Part shown: positions 8,092-17,136 of the stretch, piece by piece
Layout: every line of letters starts with the position of its first letter
Numbering within the stretch: the first letter of the stretch is position 1
Source: Lachnospiraceae bacterium
GTDB taxonomy: Bacteria > Bacillota > Clostridia > Lachnospirales > Lachnospiraceae
Direction of reading: 5' to 3'
NCBI GenBank assembly: GCA_024696005.1
Contig: JAILHF010000051.1
Location: 372,001-436,000 of the forward strand
DNA length: 64,000 nucleotides
Position numbers and translations under genes: made by a program
Notes under the pieces: model-generated
Told to the model about the DNA's origin: nothing
Database searches by the model: none
The model's input: only the letters and a program-made list of their open reading frames with translations

Positions 8092-9468
8092 TCAATCCCT
8101 CTCCTTCAAAGGGCAATATGCCCGATGGTGTCCCACATATTTATAGGCGGGACGGATGATCTTCCCCTTGTTCACCAGTTCTTCCAGACGATGGGCGCTC
8201 CAGCCCGATATCCTCGCGATGGCAAAGATCGGCGTATAGAGCTCTTCGGGTATCCCAAGCATGCTGTACAGAAAGCCGCTGTAGAAATCAACGTTTGCGC
8301 ATACCGGCTTGAAAACCCGCCGGCTCTTTGTGATCAGATCCGCCGCGATGCGCTCCACCGTGTCATAAAGGCGGAACTCCTCCATGCGCCCCTTCTCCTG
8401 CGCCAGCTTTCCGGCGCACTCCTTCAGGATCACCTTTCTCGGATCGGAAAGCGTATAGATCGCGTGTCCCATCCCGTAGATAAGGCCGCTTCCGTCAAAA
8501 GCCTCCTTTTTCAGCACACGGTCCAGATAATCCCTGACCTGGTCCTCATCGGCATAGTCCTTCACCTTGTCCTTCAGGTCGCCGAACATCTGCTGCACCT
8601 TGAGGTTGGCGCCGCCGTGCTTCGGGCCTTTCAGGGAAGCGATCGCAGCCGCGATCGCGGAATAGGTATCCGTTCCGGAGCTCGTGACCACGTGCGTCGT
8701 GAAGGTGGAGTTGTTTCCGCCGCCGTGCTCCGCGTGCAGCACCAGTGCGGTATCGAGCACCTCAGCTTCCAGCGGGGTGAACTCCCCGTCGGGCCGCAGC
8801 ATGTAAAGGATGTTTTCCGCCGTGGAGTAATCCTTTTTCGGTGTTTTGATCAGAAGGTTCCTGTTCAGATCGAAATGCTGGTAGCCGTAATAGCCGTACA
8901 CCGAGATCAGCGGCGTCTTTCCGATCATCTGCAGGCACTGGCGCAGAACGTTCGCCACGCCGGTATCCTCCGGGTTCGCGTCAAAGGAATAAAGACTCAG
9001 GATCGCCTTCTGCAGGGAATTCATGATGTTGGCGCTCGGGGTATGCAGGATCACGTCCCTGACAAAATCCCCGGACAGCTCCTGCAGATCCGTGAGGATG
9101 GCCTTGAAGCTTTCGAACTGCTTCTCGTTCGGCAGATCCCCGAACAGAAGCAGGTAGGTCACCTCCTCAAAGGCATAACGGCTTCCGCTGTTGCCCTTCA
9201 CCAGATCGTTGACATTGATCCCCTGGTAATACAGTTCTCCGTCGGCCGGCACCTTTACGCCGTCCACGACCTTGCTGCCGTTCACGTCCGAGATCTCGGT
9301 CAGTCCGGTCAGCACGCCTTTTCCGTTCGAATCGCGCAGACCGCGTTTTACGTCATATTCCAGATACAGGCTCTGATCGATCGCCCCGCTGCTCATGCAA
9401 TAGTTCAAAAGTTCATTGAAGAGCTCATTGCGGTTCTCGCTCAGTTCCATCATTGCACTACGATACAT
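8092..9468 (-). CDS. gltA: Citrate synthase
   Basis: Condenses acetyl-CoA with oxaloacetate. Catalytic-region motifs are present: HAEHGGGNNS, GPKHGGAN and GMGHAIYTLSDPR, followed by RISGWSAH. At 458 residues it is somewhat longer than Bacillus-type enzymes and has an N-terminal extension, as in related clostridial proteins. The ATG at 9466-9468 has a GGAGA site 8 bases upstream. Its operon partners, trpS upstream and a lactonase downstream, are not other TCA-cycle genes; in an anaerobe the enzyme likely serves glutamate synthesis rather than a full cycle. Confidence 0.95.
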   Translation of the reverse strand: MYRSAMMELSENRNELFNELLNYCMSSGAIDQSLYLEYDVKRGLRDSNGKGVLTGLTEISDVNGSKVVDGVKVPADGELYYQGINVNDLVKGNSGSRYAFEEVTYLLLFGDLPNEKQFESFKAILTDLQELSGDFVRDVILHTPSANIMNSLQKAILSLYSFDANPEDTGVANVLRQCLQMIGKTPLISVYGYYGYQHFDLNRNLLIKTPKKDYSTAENILYMLRPDGEFTPLEAEVLDTALVLHAEHGGGNNSTFTTHVVTSSGTDTYSAIAAAIASLKGPKHGGANLKVQQMFGDLKDKVKDYADEDQVRDYLDRVLKKEAFDGSGLIYGMGHAIYTLSDPRKVILKECAGKLAQEKGRMEEFRLYDTVERIAADLITKSRRVFKPVCANVDFYSGFLYSMLGIPEELYTPIFAIARISGWSAHRLEELVNKGKIIRPAYKYVGHHRAYCPLKERD

Positions 9469-9486
9469 GTCTTTCTCTCCGCTTCC

Positions 9487-10593
9487 TTACTGTTTCGCTT
9501 CTTTCAGCATCTTCTCCCATTCCCTGACGATGGTGCGGTCCTTGAAGTAGTCGATCCTCATGGCCTCACGCACCCGTGCAAGCGTGGCATCCGTTTTCTC
9601 CCTTGCCCTTTCGGTGCCCTGTCTGAGAATGTCATACACCGCATCGATGTCCTTTTCCCATTTTGCACGCTCCTCGCGTATGGGCTGCAGGGTCTTTTCG
9701 AGCACCTTGATCAGGAACTTCTTGCAGGTTCCGTCTCCGAGGCCGCCGCGGCGGTAATGCTCCTTCATCTCCTCCAGATTGTTGTAATCCGGAAGGAATT
9801 CCGCAAAGTCTTCCTGCGTCGAGAAGGCATCCAGATAGGTAAAGACCACATTTCCTTCGATATGTCCCGGATCTTCGATGCGAAGATGCTGCGGGTCGGT
9901 GAACATCCTTCCGTTCACCTGCTTCTTTACGGTCGCCGCGTCATCCGAAAGATAGATGCAGTTCCCGAGGGATTTGCTCATCTTTGCCTTGCCGTCCACA
10001 CCGGGCAGTCTGCGCTGCATCTCGTTTTCCGGGATCATGGCTTTGGGCATGACCAGGGTTTCCCCGTAGGTATGATTGAAACGCGTCACGATCTCGCGTG
10101 CCTGTTCCAGCATCGGAAGCTGGTCTTCCCCGACCGGCACGACCGTAGCGTCAAACGCCGTGATGTCCGCCGTCTGCGACACCGGGTAGGTAAAGAAACC
10201 GGCGGGAAGCCCTTCATCCGCAAAGCCCCGCAGCTGCATTTCCGCCTTGACGGTGGGATTGCGGGACAGACGGGCCGTTGTCACCATGTTCATGTAATAG
10301 AAGGTCAGCGCGTGCAGCGCAGGAAGCGCGGACTGTATGCAGATCGTGGTCTTTTCCGGATTCAGTCCGGCCGAAAGATAATCCAGTGCCACATTGATGA
10401 TGTTGTCCCGGATCTTGCCCGGATTGTCCGCGTTATCGGTAAGTGCCTGATCGTCCGCGACCAGGATGTAGATCTCGTCATATTCTCCGGATTCCTGCAG
10501 CTCCACACGTCGGCGCAGGGACCCCACATAATGTCCCAGATGAAGACGCCCCGTGGGCCTGTCTCCCGTCAGAATGATCTTTTTTTCTTCCAT
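9487..10593 (-). CDS. trpS: Tryptophanyl-tRNA synthetase
   Basis: Class I synthetase. The HIGH-type motif appears as [11 protein letters not shown] near residue 15 and the KMSKS loop as KMSKSLGN. The length of 368 residues is slightly above the usual 330-340. It lies between the DUF5662 gene and citrate synthase on the same strand with short gaps, so it is probably cotranscribed. No T-box leader is visible before it, because it is internal to the transcript. Confidence 0.96.
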   Translation of the reverse strand: MEEKKIILTGDRPTGRLHLGHYVGSLRRRVELQESGEYDEIYILVADDQALTDNADNPGKIRDNIINVALDYLSAGLNPEKTTICIQSALPALHALTFYYMNMVTTARLSRNPTVKAEMQLRGFADEGLPAGFFTYPVSQTADITAFDATVVPVGEDQLPMLEQAREIVTRFNHTYGETLVMPKAMIPENEMQRRLPGVDGKAKMSKSLGNCIYLSDDAATVKKQVNGRMFTDPQHLRIEDPGHIEGNVVFTYLDAFSTQEDFAEFLPDYNNLEEMKEHYRRGGLGDGTCKKFLIKVLEKTLQPIREERAKWEKDIDAVYDILRQGTERAREKTDATLARVREAMRIDYFKDRTIVREWEKMLKEAKQ

Positions 10594-10614
10594 GATTGCT
10601 TTTCTCCCGTTTCT

Positions 10615-11247
10615 TTATTTCGATCCGCATTCGCAGGCTGTTTCCTTTTTCCGCGATGCGTCGTCATCTCCGCAATGCCTGCCGCAGCAGCAGCCTCCGC
10701 CACCGCAGCAGCAGCTTTTCCCCTTTCGGAGCAGGCAGCGTCTGATATAAGCAAAGGTATACTCTTCTCCGTAGCGGGCGTTCATCTTCAGCAGGCGCTC
10801 CAGGATCTTCTTTGTCCTGGGATGCAGAAGCGGGCTGATGTCCCCCTTCCGGTAATACTCCAGCGCCGAAGAGTCGGTATAATCCTTTCCTTTGTAAACC
10901 TTGGAGGCCGCCAGACGGTCCATGAACATCTCAACGATGTAGCGGATGGGCATGCGCCCCGGCACCATTACGGTGTCGCAGTCCGCGTAATCGATCCAGT
11001 ATTCAAAATGATGCTTGTTGCGCCCCTTGTGATGAAGCCAGGCGGACGAATAGCCTTTATCCTCGCGCTCCGCCACGTTCGGGCTGCGATACCCCTGGTA
11101 ATACTTCACGCCGGTCAGGAACTCTTCCGGCGAATACTTGGATAGATCGTGCGTCAGCCCCTGCCAGTACAGGCCCACGGCAAAACAGCCTTTCCGCACA
11201 AGCGCCCTGTGTCGGTTTATGGTCTTCAAATGCTCCAGCGCTTTCAT
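10615..11247 (-). CDS. DUF5662 family protein with Cys-cluster tail
   Basis: 210 residues. The body matches my memory of DUF5662: THDLSKYSPEEF at residues 32-43, YYQGYRSP and the histidine-rich WLHHKGRNKHHFEYW at 70-84. The His-Asp pair (33-34) and clustered histidines suggest a metal-binding, HD-like fold, but no activity is known to me. Unusually, the C-terminus carries nine cysteines: 179-181, 186-188, 192, 205 and 207, with CCCGGGGCCC as the core. It is the first gene of the trpS-gltA-pgl operon, with a GGGGAGG site 8 bases before ATG. Confidence 0.85.
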   Translation of the reverse strand: MKALEHLKTINRHRALVRKGCFAVGLYWQGLTHDLSKYSPEEFLTGVKYYQGYRSPNVAEREDKGYSSAWLHHKGRNKHHFEYWIDYADCDTVMVPGRMPIRYIVEMFMDRLAASKVYKGKDYTDSSALEYYRKGDISPLLHPRTKKILERLLKMNARYGEEYTFAYIRRCLLRKGKSCCCGGGGCCCGRHCGDDDASRKKETACECGSK

Positions 11248-11279
11248 GGCAGCATCCTCCCCTTTCCAAACATCTAATA

Positions 11280-11307
11280 ATCATACCATAAAGAGGGATT
11301 TTGTAAA
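11280..11307 (-). promoter_or_regulatory. Promoter of the DUF5662-trpS-gltA-pgl operon
   Basis: Minus-strand TTTACA at 11302-11307, a 16-base spacer and TATGAT at 11280-11285, about 33 bases before the start codon. Confidence 0.5.
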
Positions 11308-11322
11308 AGTGCTATTTTTCGT

Positions 11323-11350
11323 TTGCAATTCCGGGCATTTACGCTACAAT
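11323..11350 (+). promoter_or_regulatory. Promoter of the DUF1292 gene
   Basis: TTGCAA at 11323-11328, a 16-base spacer and TACAAT at 11345-11350. It is arranged back to back with the minus-strand promoter at 11280-11307. Confidence 0.55.
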
Positions 11351-11419
11351 AGAGGGCAGGATAACGGCAGACGCGAAAGCCTGCCAGCCAAAAACAGATT
11401 CCGGATAAAGGAGATGCCC

Positions 11420-11740
11420 ATGGGAAAGAAAAAAGAAGACGACGATGATGAGATGTATGTGCAGCTCGATCTCGAAGACGGTCCGGTAGACTGCGCGATC
11501 GTGACGATCTTTTCCTGTGACGGAAAGGATTACATCGCCCTGCTCCCTCTTGACGAGGACGGGAACAACGACGACGGTGAAGTATGGATCTACGGTCATG
11601 AAGAGGACGAAAACGGCGAGCCCAGCCTCCGCTACATTGATGACGAAGACGAATACGAAAGGGCTTCCGAAGCTTTTGACGAATACCTCGACGAGCAGGA
11701 ATTCGACGAGCTCGTGGAAGAAGACGACGAAGAAGAATAA
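11420..11740 (+). CDS. DUF1292 family acidic protein
   Basis: 106 residues, very acidic. The body (VTIFSCDGKDYIALLPLD, VWIYGHEEDENGEPSLRYIDDEDEYERASEAFDEYL) fits DUF1292, a small family widespread in Firmicutes with no established function. The start is ATG 11420: AAAGGAG ends 7 bases before it. Another in-frame ATG 6 bases earlier sits too close to that site. The gene has its own promoter and terminator, so it is monocistronic. Confidence 0.88.
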   Translation: MGKKKEDDDDEMYVQLDLEDGPVDCAIVTIFSCDGKDYIALLPLDEDGNNDDGEVWIYGHEEDENGEPSLRYIDDEDEYERASEAFDEYLDEQEFDELVEEDDEEE

Positions 11741-11753
11741 AATGCAAGATGAA

Positions 11754-11789
11754 AGGGCGGGAAAACAGCTTTCCCGCCCTCTTTTTATT
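11754..11789 (+). terminator. Intrinsic terminator after the DUF1292 gene
   Basis: An 11-bp perfect stem (AGGGCGGGAAA at 11754-11764 with its complement at 11770-11780), 5-base loop, then CTTTTTATT. It ends at the corA stop codon; the opposite strand lacks a clear T run. Confidence 0.9.
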
Positions 11790-12716
11790 CTATAGCCACT
11801 TCTTTTTCCGGAAGAAGATCAGGCTGATCAAAACGATCAAAAGACAGACAACGATCACGGCCGGATAACCGAAAGGCGACTGAAGCTCCGGCATGTACAC
11901 AAAGTTCATGCCGTACCAGCCGACGATCAGAGTCAGCGGCATGAAGATTGCCGTCACCACCGTAAGAACCGTCATGATGCGGTTCTGTTTCATGTCGATC
12001 TGGGATTTGTACAGATCGCTCAGCTGCATCGTATAATCCCTGAGGGCGCCGGCCACGTCGTAGAGCCTGGCCATCCGGTTCAGGAACAGATGGAAATAAC
12101 GGAGATTCTCCTCCTTGAAGAAATTGTTTTCGTTTTCTTCCAGTTCCTGGCCCAGGTCGATGAGCTGCTCGTAATTGATCCGCAGCTCACGCACGTCACC
12201 CCGCACCAGGTTGATGTGTTTCAAACATTCGCTGTCCGCTCCGTTCAGGATCTCCTTTTCGACCTTGTCCAGATCCCGTTCGTAGCGCTCCATCAGCAGC
12301 AGATCCTCGTGCACGATCATTTCCAGAAAATCGTAGAGGAAACGTTCCAGAGAGGGAAAGCGCCAGAACTTTGCCGTACGGATCTTTTCGATCAACCCCT
12401 CCACGGTATGGGAATCATCGATGAAGACCACGCCCTTTTCATCCATGGCGAAGGCGAATTTCCGGTCATCTCCGGAAAGATCCGCCCGGTCCGGTATCGC
12501 AAAGCTCCCCGTCAGGGAATCGAAGTTCACTTCCAGTTTGGTACCGTGGATCTCGGAAATGTTCAGTTCCATATCGATCCCCATCTCAAAGCGGTCCTTG
12601 TGTTCGGCCCACTGATCCGGGGTAAGCACCGCTACGTACTGCTCCCCCTTTTTGAGACAGCTGCCGAGTTCGTTCTTTTCGCATCTGACCAGTCTGTCCC
12701 GGATAAGATAAAGCAT
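11790..12716 (-). CDS. corA: CorA-like Mg2+/divalent cation transporter
   Basis: 308 residues. A large cytoplasmic N-terminal domain with a long helical region (residues 120-240) is followed by two membrane helices, about 248-266 and 284-303, with the family signature YGMNF at 268-272 in the loop between them and a basic C-terminal tail (FRKKKWL). This is the CorA topology; it should form a pentameric channel. The start at ATG 12714-12716 has a GGGGAGG site; 25 more codons upstream are open but have none. It follows the helicase gene by 80 bases and may be read through from it. Confidence 0.9.
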   Translation of the reverse strand: MLYLIRDRLVRCEKNELGSCLKKGEQYVAVLTPDQWAEHKDRFEMGIDMELNISEIHGTKLEVNFDSLTGSFAIPDRADLSGDDRKFAFAMDEKGVVFIDDSHTVEGLIEKIRTAKFWRFPSLERFLYDFLEMIVHEDLLLMERYERDLDKVEKEILNGADSECLKHINLVRGDVRELRINYEQLIDLGQELEENENNFFKEENLRYFHLFLNRMARLYDVAGALRDYTMQLSDLYKSQIDMKQNRIMTVLTVVTAIFMPLTLIVGWYGMNFVYMPELQSPFGYPAVIVVCLLIVLISLIFFRKKKWL

Positions 12717-12796
12717 CCTCCGCCCTCCCCTTTTTACGCATGACGTATTTTCACAAGGAATCAGTGTACCACAGCTTTCCCGCACGGGCAAGTGCC

Positions 12797-14632
12797 TTAA
12801 GCCTTCAATTCCTTCAGAAAGCGGCTTGGGGCCTGTCGCAGCTTGGTATTCTTTTTGAGATAAAAAAGAAAAAGCCTTTCCTTTGCCCTCGTCATCGCGA
12901 CATAAAAGATCCGGCGTTCTTCCTCGAGCGCATCCCCGCTGTCCGAACGCTTCTGCGGGACATTTCCTTCGTTGACATCCGGCAAAACCACCAGCCGAAA
13001 TTCCAGCCCTTTCGAACCGTGCATGGTCATCAGGTGCACGGCATCGCGTTTTTCATCCTTTGCCTCGGTCTTCATCCCGTTCTCAAAGGCCGCGATCTCT
13101 TCGAGCCACTGTTCATAGCTCTCACAGGAGCGTGCACTGGCACAGATCGTCTCAAAGCTTTCCGAGAGCTCCTGCACATCCTTCCCCTTCCGCTTCGCCT
13201 CCGCAAGCATCCAGGCTTCATAGCCCATGGCTTTCCGGATATAGCACAGCGCCGCGTAGATCGGAAGTTCGGAAAGCTCCTTAAGCTGCGCGTCCAGGTG
13301 TTTCAGATCCGCTACATTCCTTGCGCTCATGCCCTCCTTTGCGATCAGCTCCGCAAGCTCTGCTTCTTCCTCCGTCACGAGCGAACGCCGGATGTAGCGG
13401 ACGGGTTTATTCAAAAAGCGCAGCAGATGGGCGCGGCGGTGTTCCCCGTGCGCATAAGCCAGGATCGCCAGGATGTCCTGACCGACCGTTCCCGAAAAAA
13501 CACTCCCGACCTCCTCCTTCAGAAAGACCGGTATCCCCTCCGCCCGGAGGACGTGGGCATAATAGCGCGCCCCGCTGCGGGTCCGGAAGAGAAGGGCCAT
13601 GTCCCTGTACGCCATGTGCCTTCCCGCTTCTTTGAGCAGGCTTACCACCGCGTCTGCTTCTTCCGAACGGTTTTCACAGGCACAGGCTTTCAGGGACGCT
13701 TCGTCGCTCCGCGCGGCCTTAAGCTGCTTTGCAAAACGCTTCCCGTTATGTTCCACGAGCTTGAGCGCCGCCTTCACGATCTGCTCGCTGCTGCGGTAAT
13801 TGTTCCGCAGCACGATGCGTCCGCCGGAAGGATAGTCGTCGGAAAAGCCGAGCATGATCCCCGGGTCGGCACTGCGGAAGCCGTAGATCGACTGGTCGTC
13901 ATCCCCGACGATGAAGAGGTTTCTTCTCGGTTCCGCCAGCAGACGGATCACGGCATACTGCTGCGGGTTAATGTCCTGGAACTCATCGATCAGGATATAG
14001 CGGTAACGTTCCTGCCAGATCTTCAGCACCTCCGGCCGCTGCACAAAAAGCTGATGGCACTTAAGGACCATATCGTCAAAATCGAGCATGCCCTCCTCCT
14101 GCAGGATGCGGTGATATTCCCCGTAAAGGCGGACAAAGTCTTCTTTTTCGAGGATCCCCCTGCCTGCGTCATAAGCTTCCGGTTCCAGCGCATCGTTCTT
14201 CAGACGGGAGATGCAGGAAAGCACGTCCTCCATGGCCGCATCATCGCAGGTAACCGTCGGGATGCAGCCGAAGGCCTCTTTCAAAAAACGCTTCTTGTCG
14301 CTCTCCGCCAGGATCGCCGTCGCGCTTCCCGGCAGGCTTTCCCGGAGCATCGCGTAAAACACCGCATGAAAGGTTCCGAAGCAGACCCCCGCTCCTTCGT
14401 CACCCATCAACGAAAGAAAACGCTCTTCCATTTCAAGCGCCGCAGCTTTTGTAAATGTGATCACAAGGATGTGCGCAGGAGAGACATGATGCTCGCGGAT
14501 CAGATGCGCGATCCTGCGCGTGATGACAAAAGTCTTTCCGGATCCCGGTCCCGCCAGCACCATCATGGGACCGTCCCCATGGCGGATCGCGAGCGCCTGC
14601 TCCGGATTGACCGTGTCGCTGTTCTTATGCAT
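12797..14632 (-). CDS. UvrD/PcrA-family ATP-dependent DNA helicase
   Basis: Superfamily 1A 3'-5' helicase. Walker A AGPGSGKT at residues 27-34, motif II DEFQDINP, motif III GDDDQSIYGFRSADP, and the motif V-VI segment TMHGSKGLEFRLV ... EERRIFYVAMTRAKERL are all intact. At 611 residues it is over 100 shorter than PcrA or UvrD (about 720-740), ending soon after motif VI and lacking the usual C-terminal RNA polymerase-binding region. It could be a PcrA paralogue; the window does not show whether a full-length PcrA exists. GGAGG lies 7 bases before the ATG. Confidence 0.9.
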   Translation of the reverse strand: MHKNSDTVNPEQALAIRHGDGPMMVLAGPGSGKTFVITRRIAHLIREHHVSPAHILVITFTKAAALEMEERFLSLMGDEGAGVCFGTFHAVFYAMLRESLPGSATAILAESDKKRFLKEAFGCIPTVTCDDAAMEDVLSCISRLKNDALEPEAYDAGRGILEKEDFVRLYGEYHRILQEEGMLDFDDMVLKCHQLFVQRPEVLKIWQERYRYILIDEFQDINPQQYAVIRLLAEPRRNLFIVGDDDQSIYGFRSADPGIMLGFSDDYPSGGRIVLRNNYRSSEQIVKAALKLVEHNGKRFAKQLKAARSDEASLKACACENRSEEADAVVSLLKEAGRHMAYRDMALLFRTRSGARYYAHVLRAEGIPVFLKEEVGSVFSGTVGQDILAILAYAHGEHRRAHLLRFLNKPVRYIRRSLVTEEEAELAELIAKEGMSARNVADLKHLDAQLKELSELPIYAALCYIRKAMGYEAWMLAEAKRKGKDVQELSESFETICASARSCESYEQWLEEIAAFENGMKTEAKDEKRDAVHLMTMHGSKGLEFRLVVLPDVNEGNVPQKRSDSGDALEEERRIFYVAMTRAKERLFLFYLKKNTKLRQAPSRFLKELKA

Positions 14633-14678
14633 GGCATACCTCCGTTCCGCGGCTTTCGCCGCAAAGATGCATGCCTTC

Positions 14679-15218
14679 TCAGAGTGTGTCTATTGTATTA
14701 TAACAGTAGTATCCTGTCAAGAAGCTGACGATCTCGGAAACGCTCTTGTCATCCGTATCCAAAACCAGCTCCGACGCTTCCCGGTAATAGTCTTCGCGCT
14801 TTTTCAGCATCTCCGAAATACGCGCAGCCTTTTCCTTCACGCTCCTTGTCCCGGCCAGAAGCGGGCGGGTCGTATCCTTTCGCAGGCGGTACGCGATCGT
14901 GTCCGCCGAGGCACGAAGCCAGACCACAGGTCCCAGTTTCTTCATCAGCGAGCGGCATTCCCGGCGCAGGACCATGCCGCCGCCTGTGGACAGCACACCC
15001 GAAAAATCGCGCCCGGCCAGTTCTTTCAGGATCTCTTCCTCCCAGCGGCGGAAAGCCTCCTCGCCCTCTTTCGCGAAATAGTCGGAGATGCGCATCCCGA
15101 GCCTTTTCTCGATCATCTTGTCCGTATCCACAAGGGGAAGATGCCAGGCATCGGAAAGCGCGGATGCCACCACACTTTTCCCCGCTCCCATGTAACCTAC
15201 CAGAACTATGCTCTTCAT
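14679..15218 (-). CDS. aroK: Shikimate kinase
   Basis: Phosphorylates shikimate at the 3-OH. Walker A GYMGAGKS at residues 8-15, the shikimate-binding DTD at 31-33, GGG in STGGGMV and the lid arginine in RPLLAG are present. The 179-residue length is normal. It overlaps aroQ by 4 bases (ATGA) and ends 46 bases before the helicase gene. It is the last aro gene of the aroE-aroQ-aroK run. Confidence 0.95.
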   Translation of the reverse strand: MKSIVLVGYMGAGKSVVASALSDAWHLPLVDTDKMIEKRLGMRISDYFAKEGEEAFRRWEEEILKELAGRDFSGVLSTGGGMVLRRECRSLMKKLGPVVWLRASADTIAYRLRKDTTRPLLAGTRSVKEKAARISEMLKKREDYYREASELVLDTDDKSVSEIVSFLTGYYCYNTIDTL

Positions 15219-15652
15219 GCCTTTCCTTTTTCCAGGATGTGATCGATCGCCACCAGGTATCCGTCCAGTCCGAGTCCTTTGATCTGCTCATCGCAAACCT
15301 CGGCCGTGACGGAAATGTGCCGGAAGGCTTCCCTGGCTTCGATGTCCGAGATGTGGATCTCGATCTTGGGAAGCTCCACGGATGCCAGGGCATCCCGGAT
15401 CGCATAACTGTAATGGGTATAAGCACCCGGATTGATGATGATCCCTTCGGTCCCGTCGCTGTAGGCATCCTGGATGCGGTCGATGATCGCTCCTTCATGA
15501 TTGGACTGGAACACTTCGATCCTGCAGCCGCACTCCTGCGCCTTGTCCTCGATCATCTTCAGGAGATGATCGTAATCCTGCGTTCCGTATACGGCCTTCT
15601 CCCGTATCCCGAGGAAATTGATGTTCGGTCCGTTGATCACCAGAATGTTCAT
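15215..15652 (-). CDS. aroQ: 3-dehydroquinate dehydratase, type II
   Basis: Third step of the shikimate pathway. The 145-residue, type II (dodecameric) signature is clear: NGPNINFLG with the catalytic loop REKAVYG (Arg17, Tyr22), FQSNHEG, INPGAYTHYS and HISDIEAREAFR. It is unrelated to the type I AroD enzyme. It overlaps aroK by 4 bases and follows aroE by 21 bases. Confidence 0.96.
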   Translation of the reverse strand: MNILVINGPNINFLGIREKAVYGTQDYDHLLKMIEDKAQECGCRIEVFQSNHEGAIIDRIQDAYSDGTEGIIINPGAYTHYSYAIRDALASVELPKIEIHISDIEAREAFRHISVTAEVCDEQIKGLGLDGYLVAIDHILEKGKA

Positions 15653-15673
15653 GTCCTGTTCTTCCTTTCCCTG

Positions 15674-16594
15674 TCAATTCATCGCGTCCAGTTCGGCCCG
15701 CATCCGCCCCAGCAGTTCCAAGGCAACTTCGTCCGGAACGCTTACGTCATTCCAGATCTCGAAGGAACGCACGCCCTGAAAGAGCAGCATCTTCAGGCCG
15801 TTATAGGCCTTTTTGTCCGGGCCTGCCGCCCTGACCGCTTTCATGAAAGCCGTCTCCGCCGGATTGAACACGATGTCGACCCCGCATTCCAGAAGCTCGT
15901 AAAACGCAGGATCCTCCACCGCTTTCGACTCCGTCTCCGGATACATGCCCAGGCTCGTGGTCTGCACCGCAACCCAGCCGTCTCCGGCCCGGCTCATCTT
16001 TTCCAGCAGCTCCTGCAGGTTGAAGGCAACACTCAGATCCGTTTCCGGAAAATGCTCTCTCATGTGATCCTGCAGCGCCTGCGCCCTGTCCACACTCCGG
16101 TTATAGATCAGTACCCGCTTCGGTTCGCGGCTCAGGATCCCGTAAAGCACTGCATAAGCGGCTCCGCCCGCTCCCAGAAGCACGATCTTTTTTCCCTTCA
16201 GTTCCACCCCGTCCGAATCGCAGGCGCGAAGGAAACCCGATACATCGGTATTGTATCCTTTCCATCCGCCTTCCCGGCGCTTCAGCGTGTTCACGGCTCC
16301 GATCCGGGCCGCCACCTCGTCTTCCTTCAATAGAAATTCCCGCACGGCCTGCTTGTGAGGCACCGTGACGTTGAGGCCGCTCATGCCAAGCGCATGGGCA
16401 CCTTCCACCGCTTTTTCCAGGTCTGAAGGTTCCACATCGTATGCCAGATAACACTGGTCCGTCCCCATGAATTCCGCCAGACCATTCTGCAGACAGGGGG
16501 AGAGGGAATGCCCCACCGGATGCCCCAAAAGACCGAGGATCCCGGTACGCGCCGTGATGCGGCGTTCTCCCTTCTGTTCGTTTGTCATGCTCAT
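15674..16594 (-). CDS. aroE: Shikimate dehydrogenase
   Basis: NADP-dependent reduction of 3-dehydroshikimate. Substrate-site motifs GHPVGHSLSP and NVTVPHK (catalytic Lys), GAVNTL, GYNTDVSGF, and the dinucleotide-binding GAGGAAYAV are present. 306 residues is a little longer than the usual 270-290. The start at ATG 16592-16594 has a GGGGGA site 8 bases upstream; a second ATG follows two codons later. It sits between yqeG and aroQ on one transcript. Confidence 0.95.
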   Translation of the reverse strand: MSMTNEQKGERRITARTGILGLLGHPVGHSLSPCLQNGLAEFMGTDQCYLAYDVEPSDLEKAVEGAHALGMSGLNVTVPHKQAVREFLLKEDEVAARIGAVNTLKRREGGWKGYNTDVSGFLRACDSDGVELKGKKIVLLGAGGAAYAVLYGILSREPKRVLIYNRSVDRAQALQDHMREHFPETDLSVAFNLQELLEKMSRAGDGWVAVQTTSLGMYPETESKAVEDPAFYELLECGVDIVFNPAETAFMKAVRAAGPDKKAYNGLKMLLFQGVRSFEIWNDVSVPDEVALELLGRMRAELDAMN

Positions 16595-16622
16595 CGGAAG
16601 TTTCCCCCGTAACGTTTTTTGT

Positions 16623-17129
16623 TCAGACCTTCAGGCTTCTGAGGCGGTAAGCCAGACGGATCGGCCACTCCAGCACACGCTTCAGGTGGATGTGCGGCGG
16701 CTCGCGGAAGGAAATGCGCCCGACCAGCAAGCTGTGAAGTCCGCTCCTGTTCGCTCCCCAGATATCCGTGAAGAGCTGGTCCCCGATCACGATGACCCGC
16801 TCCCTTGCCAGCCCCATTTTATCAACCGCCTCCAGATAGCCCCGCCTTCCGGGTTTTCCGGCACGGAAGACATAGCCTCCGTTGACGCCCTGTGCAAAGC
16901 TTCGTACCCTCGGCTCTTTGTTGTTCGAGACGATCATGACCCTGAAACCGGTCTTCTTAAGCTTCCGCACCAGCAGGGCTGCTTTGGCCGTGGCCGGCGC
17001 ATCGTGAGGCACCAGCGTGTTGTCGATATCAAAAATGATCCCGCGGTATCCGCGGTTATAAAGATCCTTATAATCGATCGCATAGGCATTCCGGGCGTAT
17101 CCGTCCGGATAATAGCGTTCAAAGAGCAT
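16623..17129 (-). CDS. yqeG: YqeG family HAD-type phosphatase
   Basis: 168 residues, HAD superfamily subclass IIIA. The nucleophile motif DIDNTLVPHD, the SNN of motif II, Lys in GKPGR and the motif III IGDQLFTDIWGAN are intact. Relatives include the mitochondrial phosphatidylglycerophosphatase Gep4, so a role in phosphatidylglycerol synthesis is possible but unproven. The ATG at 17127-17129 is directly preceded by an in-frame TTG at 17130-17132; both are within reach of AGGAG. It follows oppF by a few bases. Confidence 0.88.
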   Translation of the reverse strand: MLFERYYPDGYARNAYAIDYKDLYNRGYRGIIFDIDNTLVPHDAPATAKAALLVRKLKKTGFRVMIVSNNKEPRVRSFAQGVNGGYVFRAGKPGRRGYLEAVDKMGLARERVIVIGDQLFTDIWGANRSGLHSLLVGRISFREPPHIHLKRVLEWPIRLAYRLRSLKV

Positions 17130-17136
17130 CAAACAC

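Noticed and set aside
8089-11145. Plus-strand open frame of more than 1000 codons
   Set aside because: It lies antisense to citrate synthase, trpS and DUF5662, all well-identified; the product is shadow-like (rich in His, Arg and Gln) and crosses three gene boundaries.
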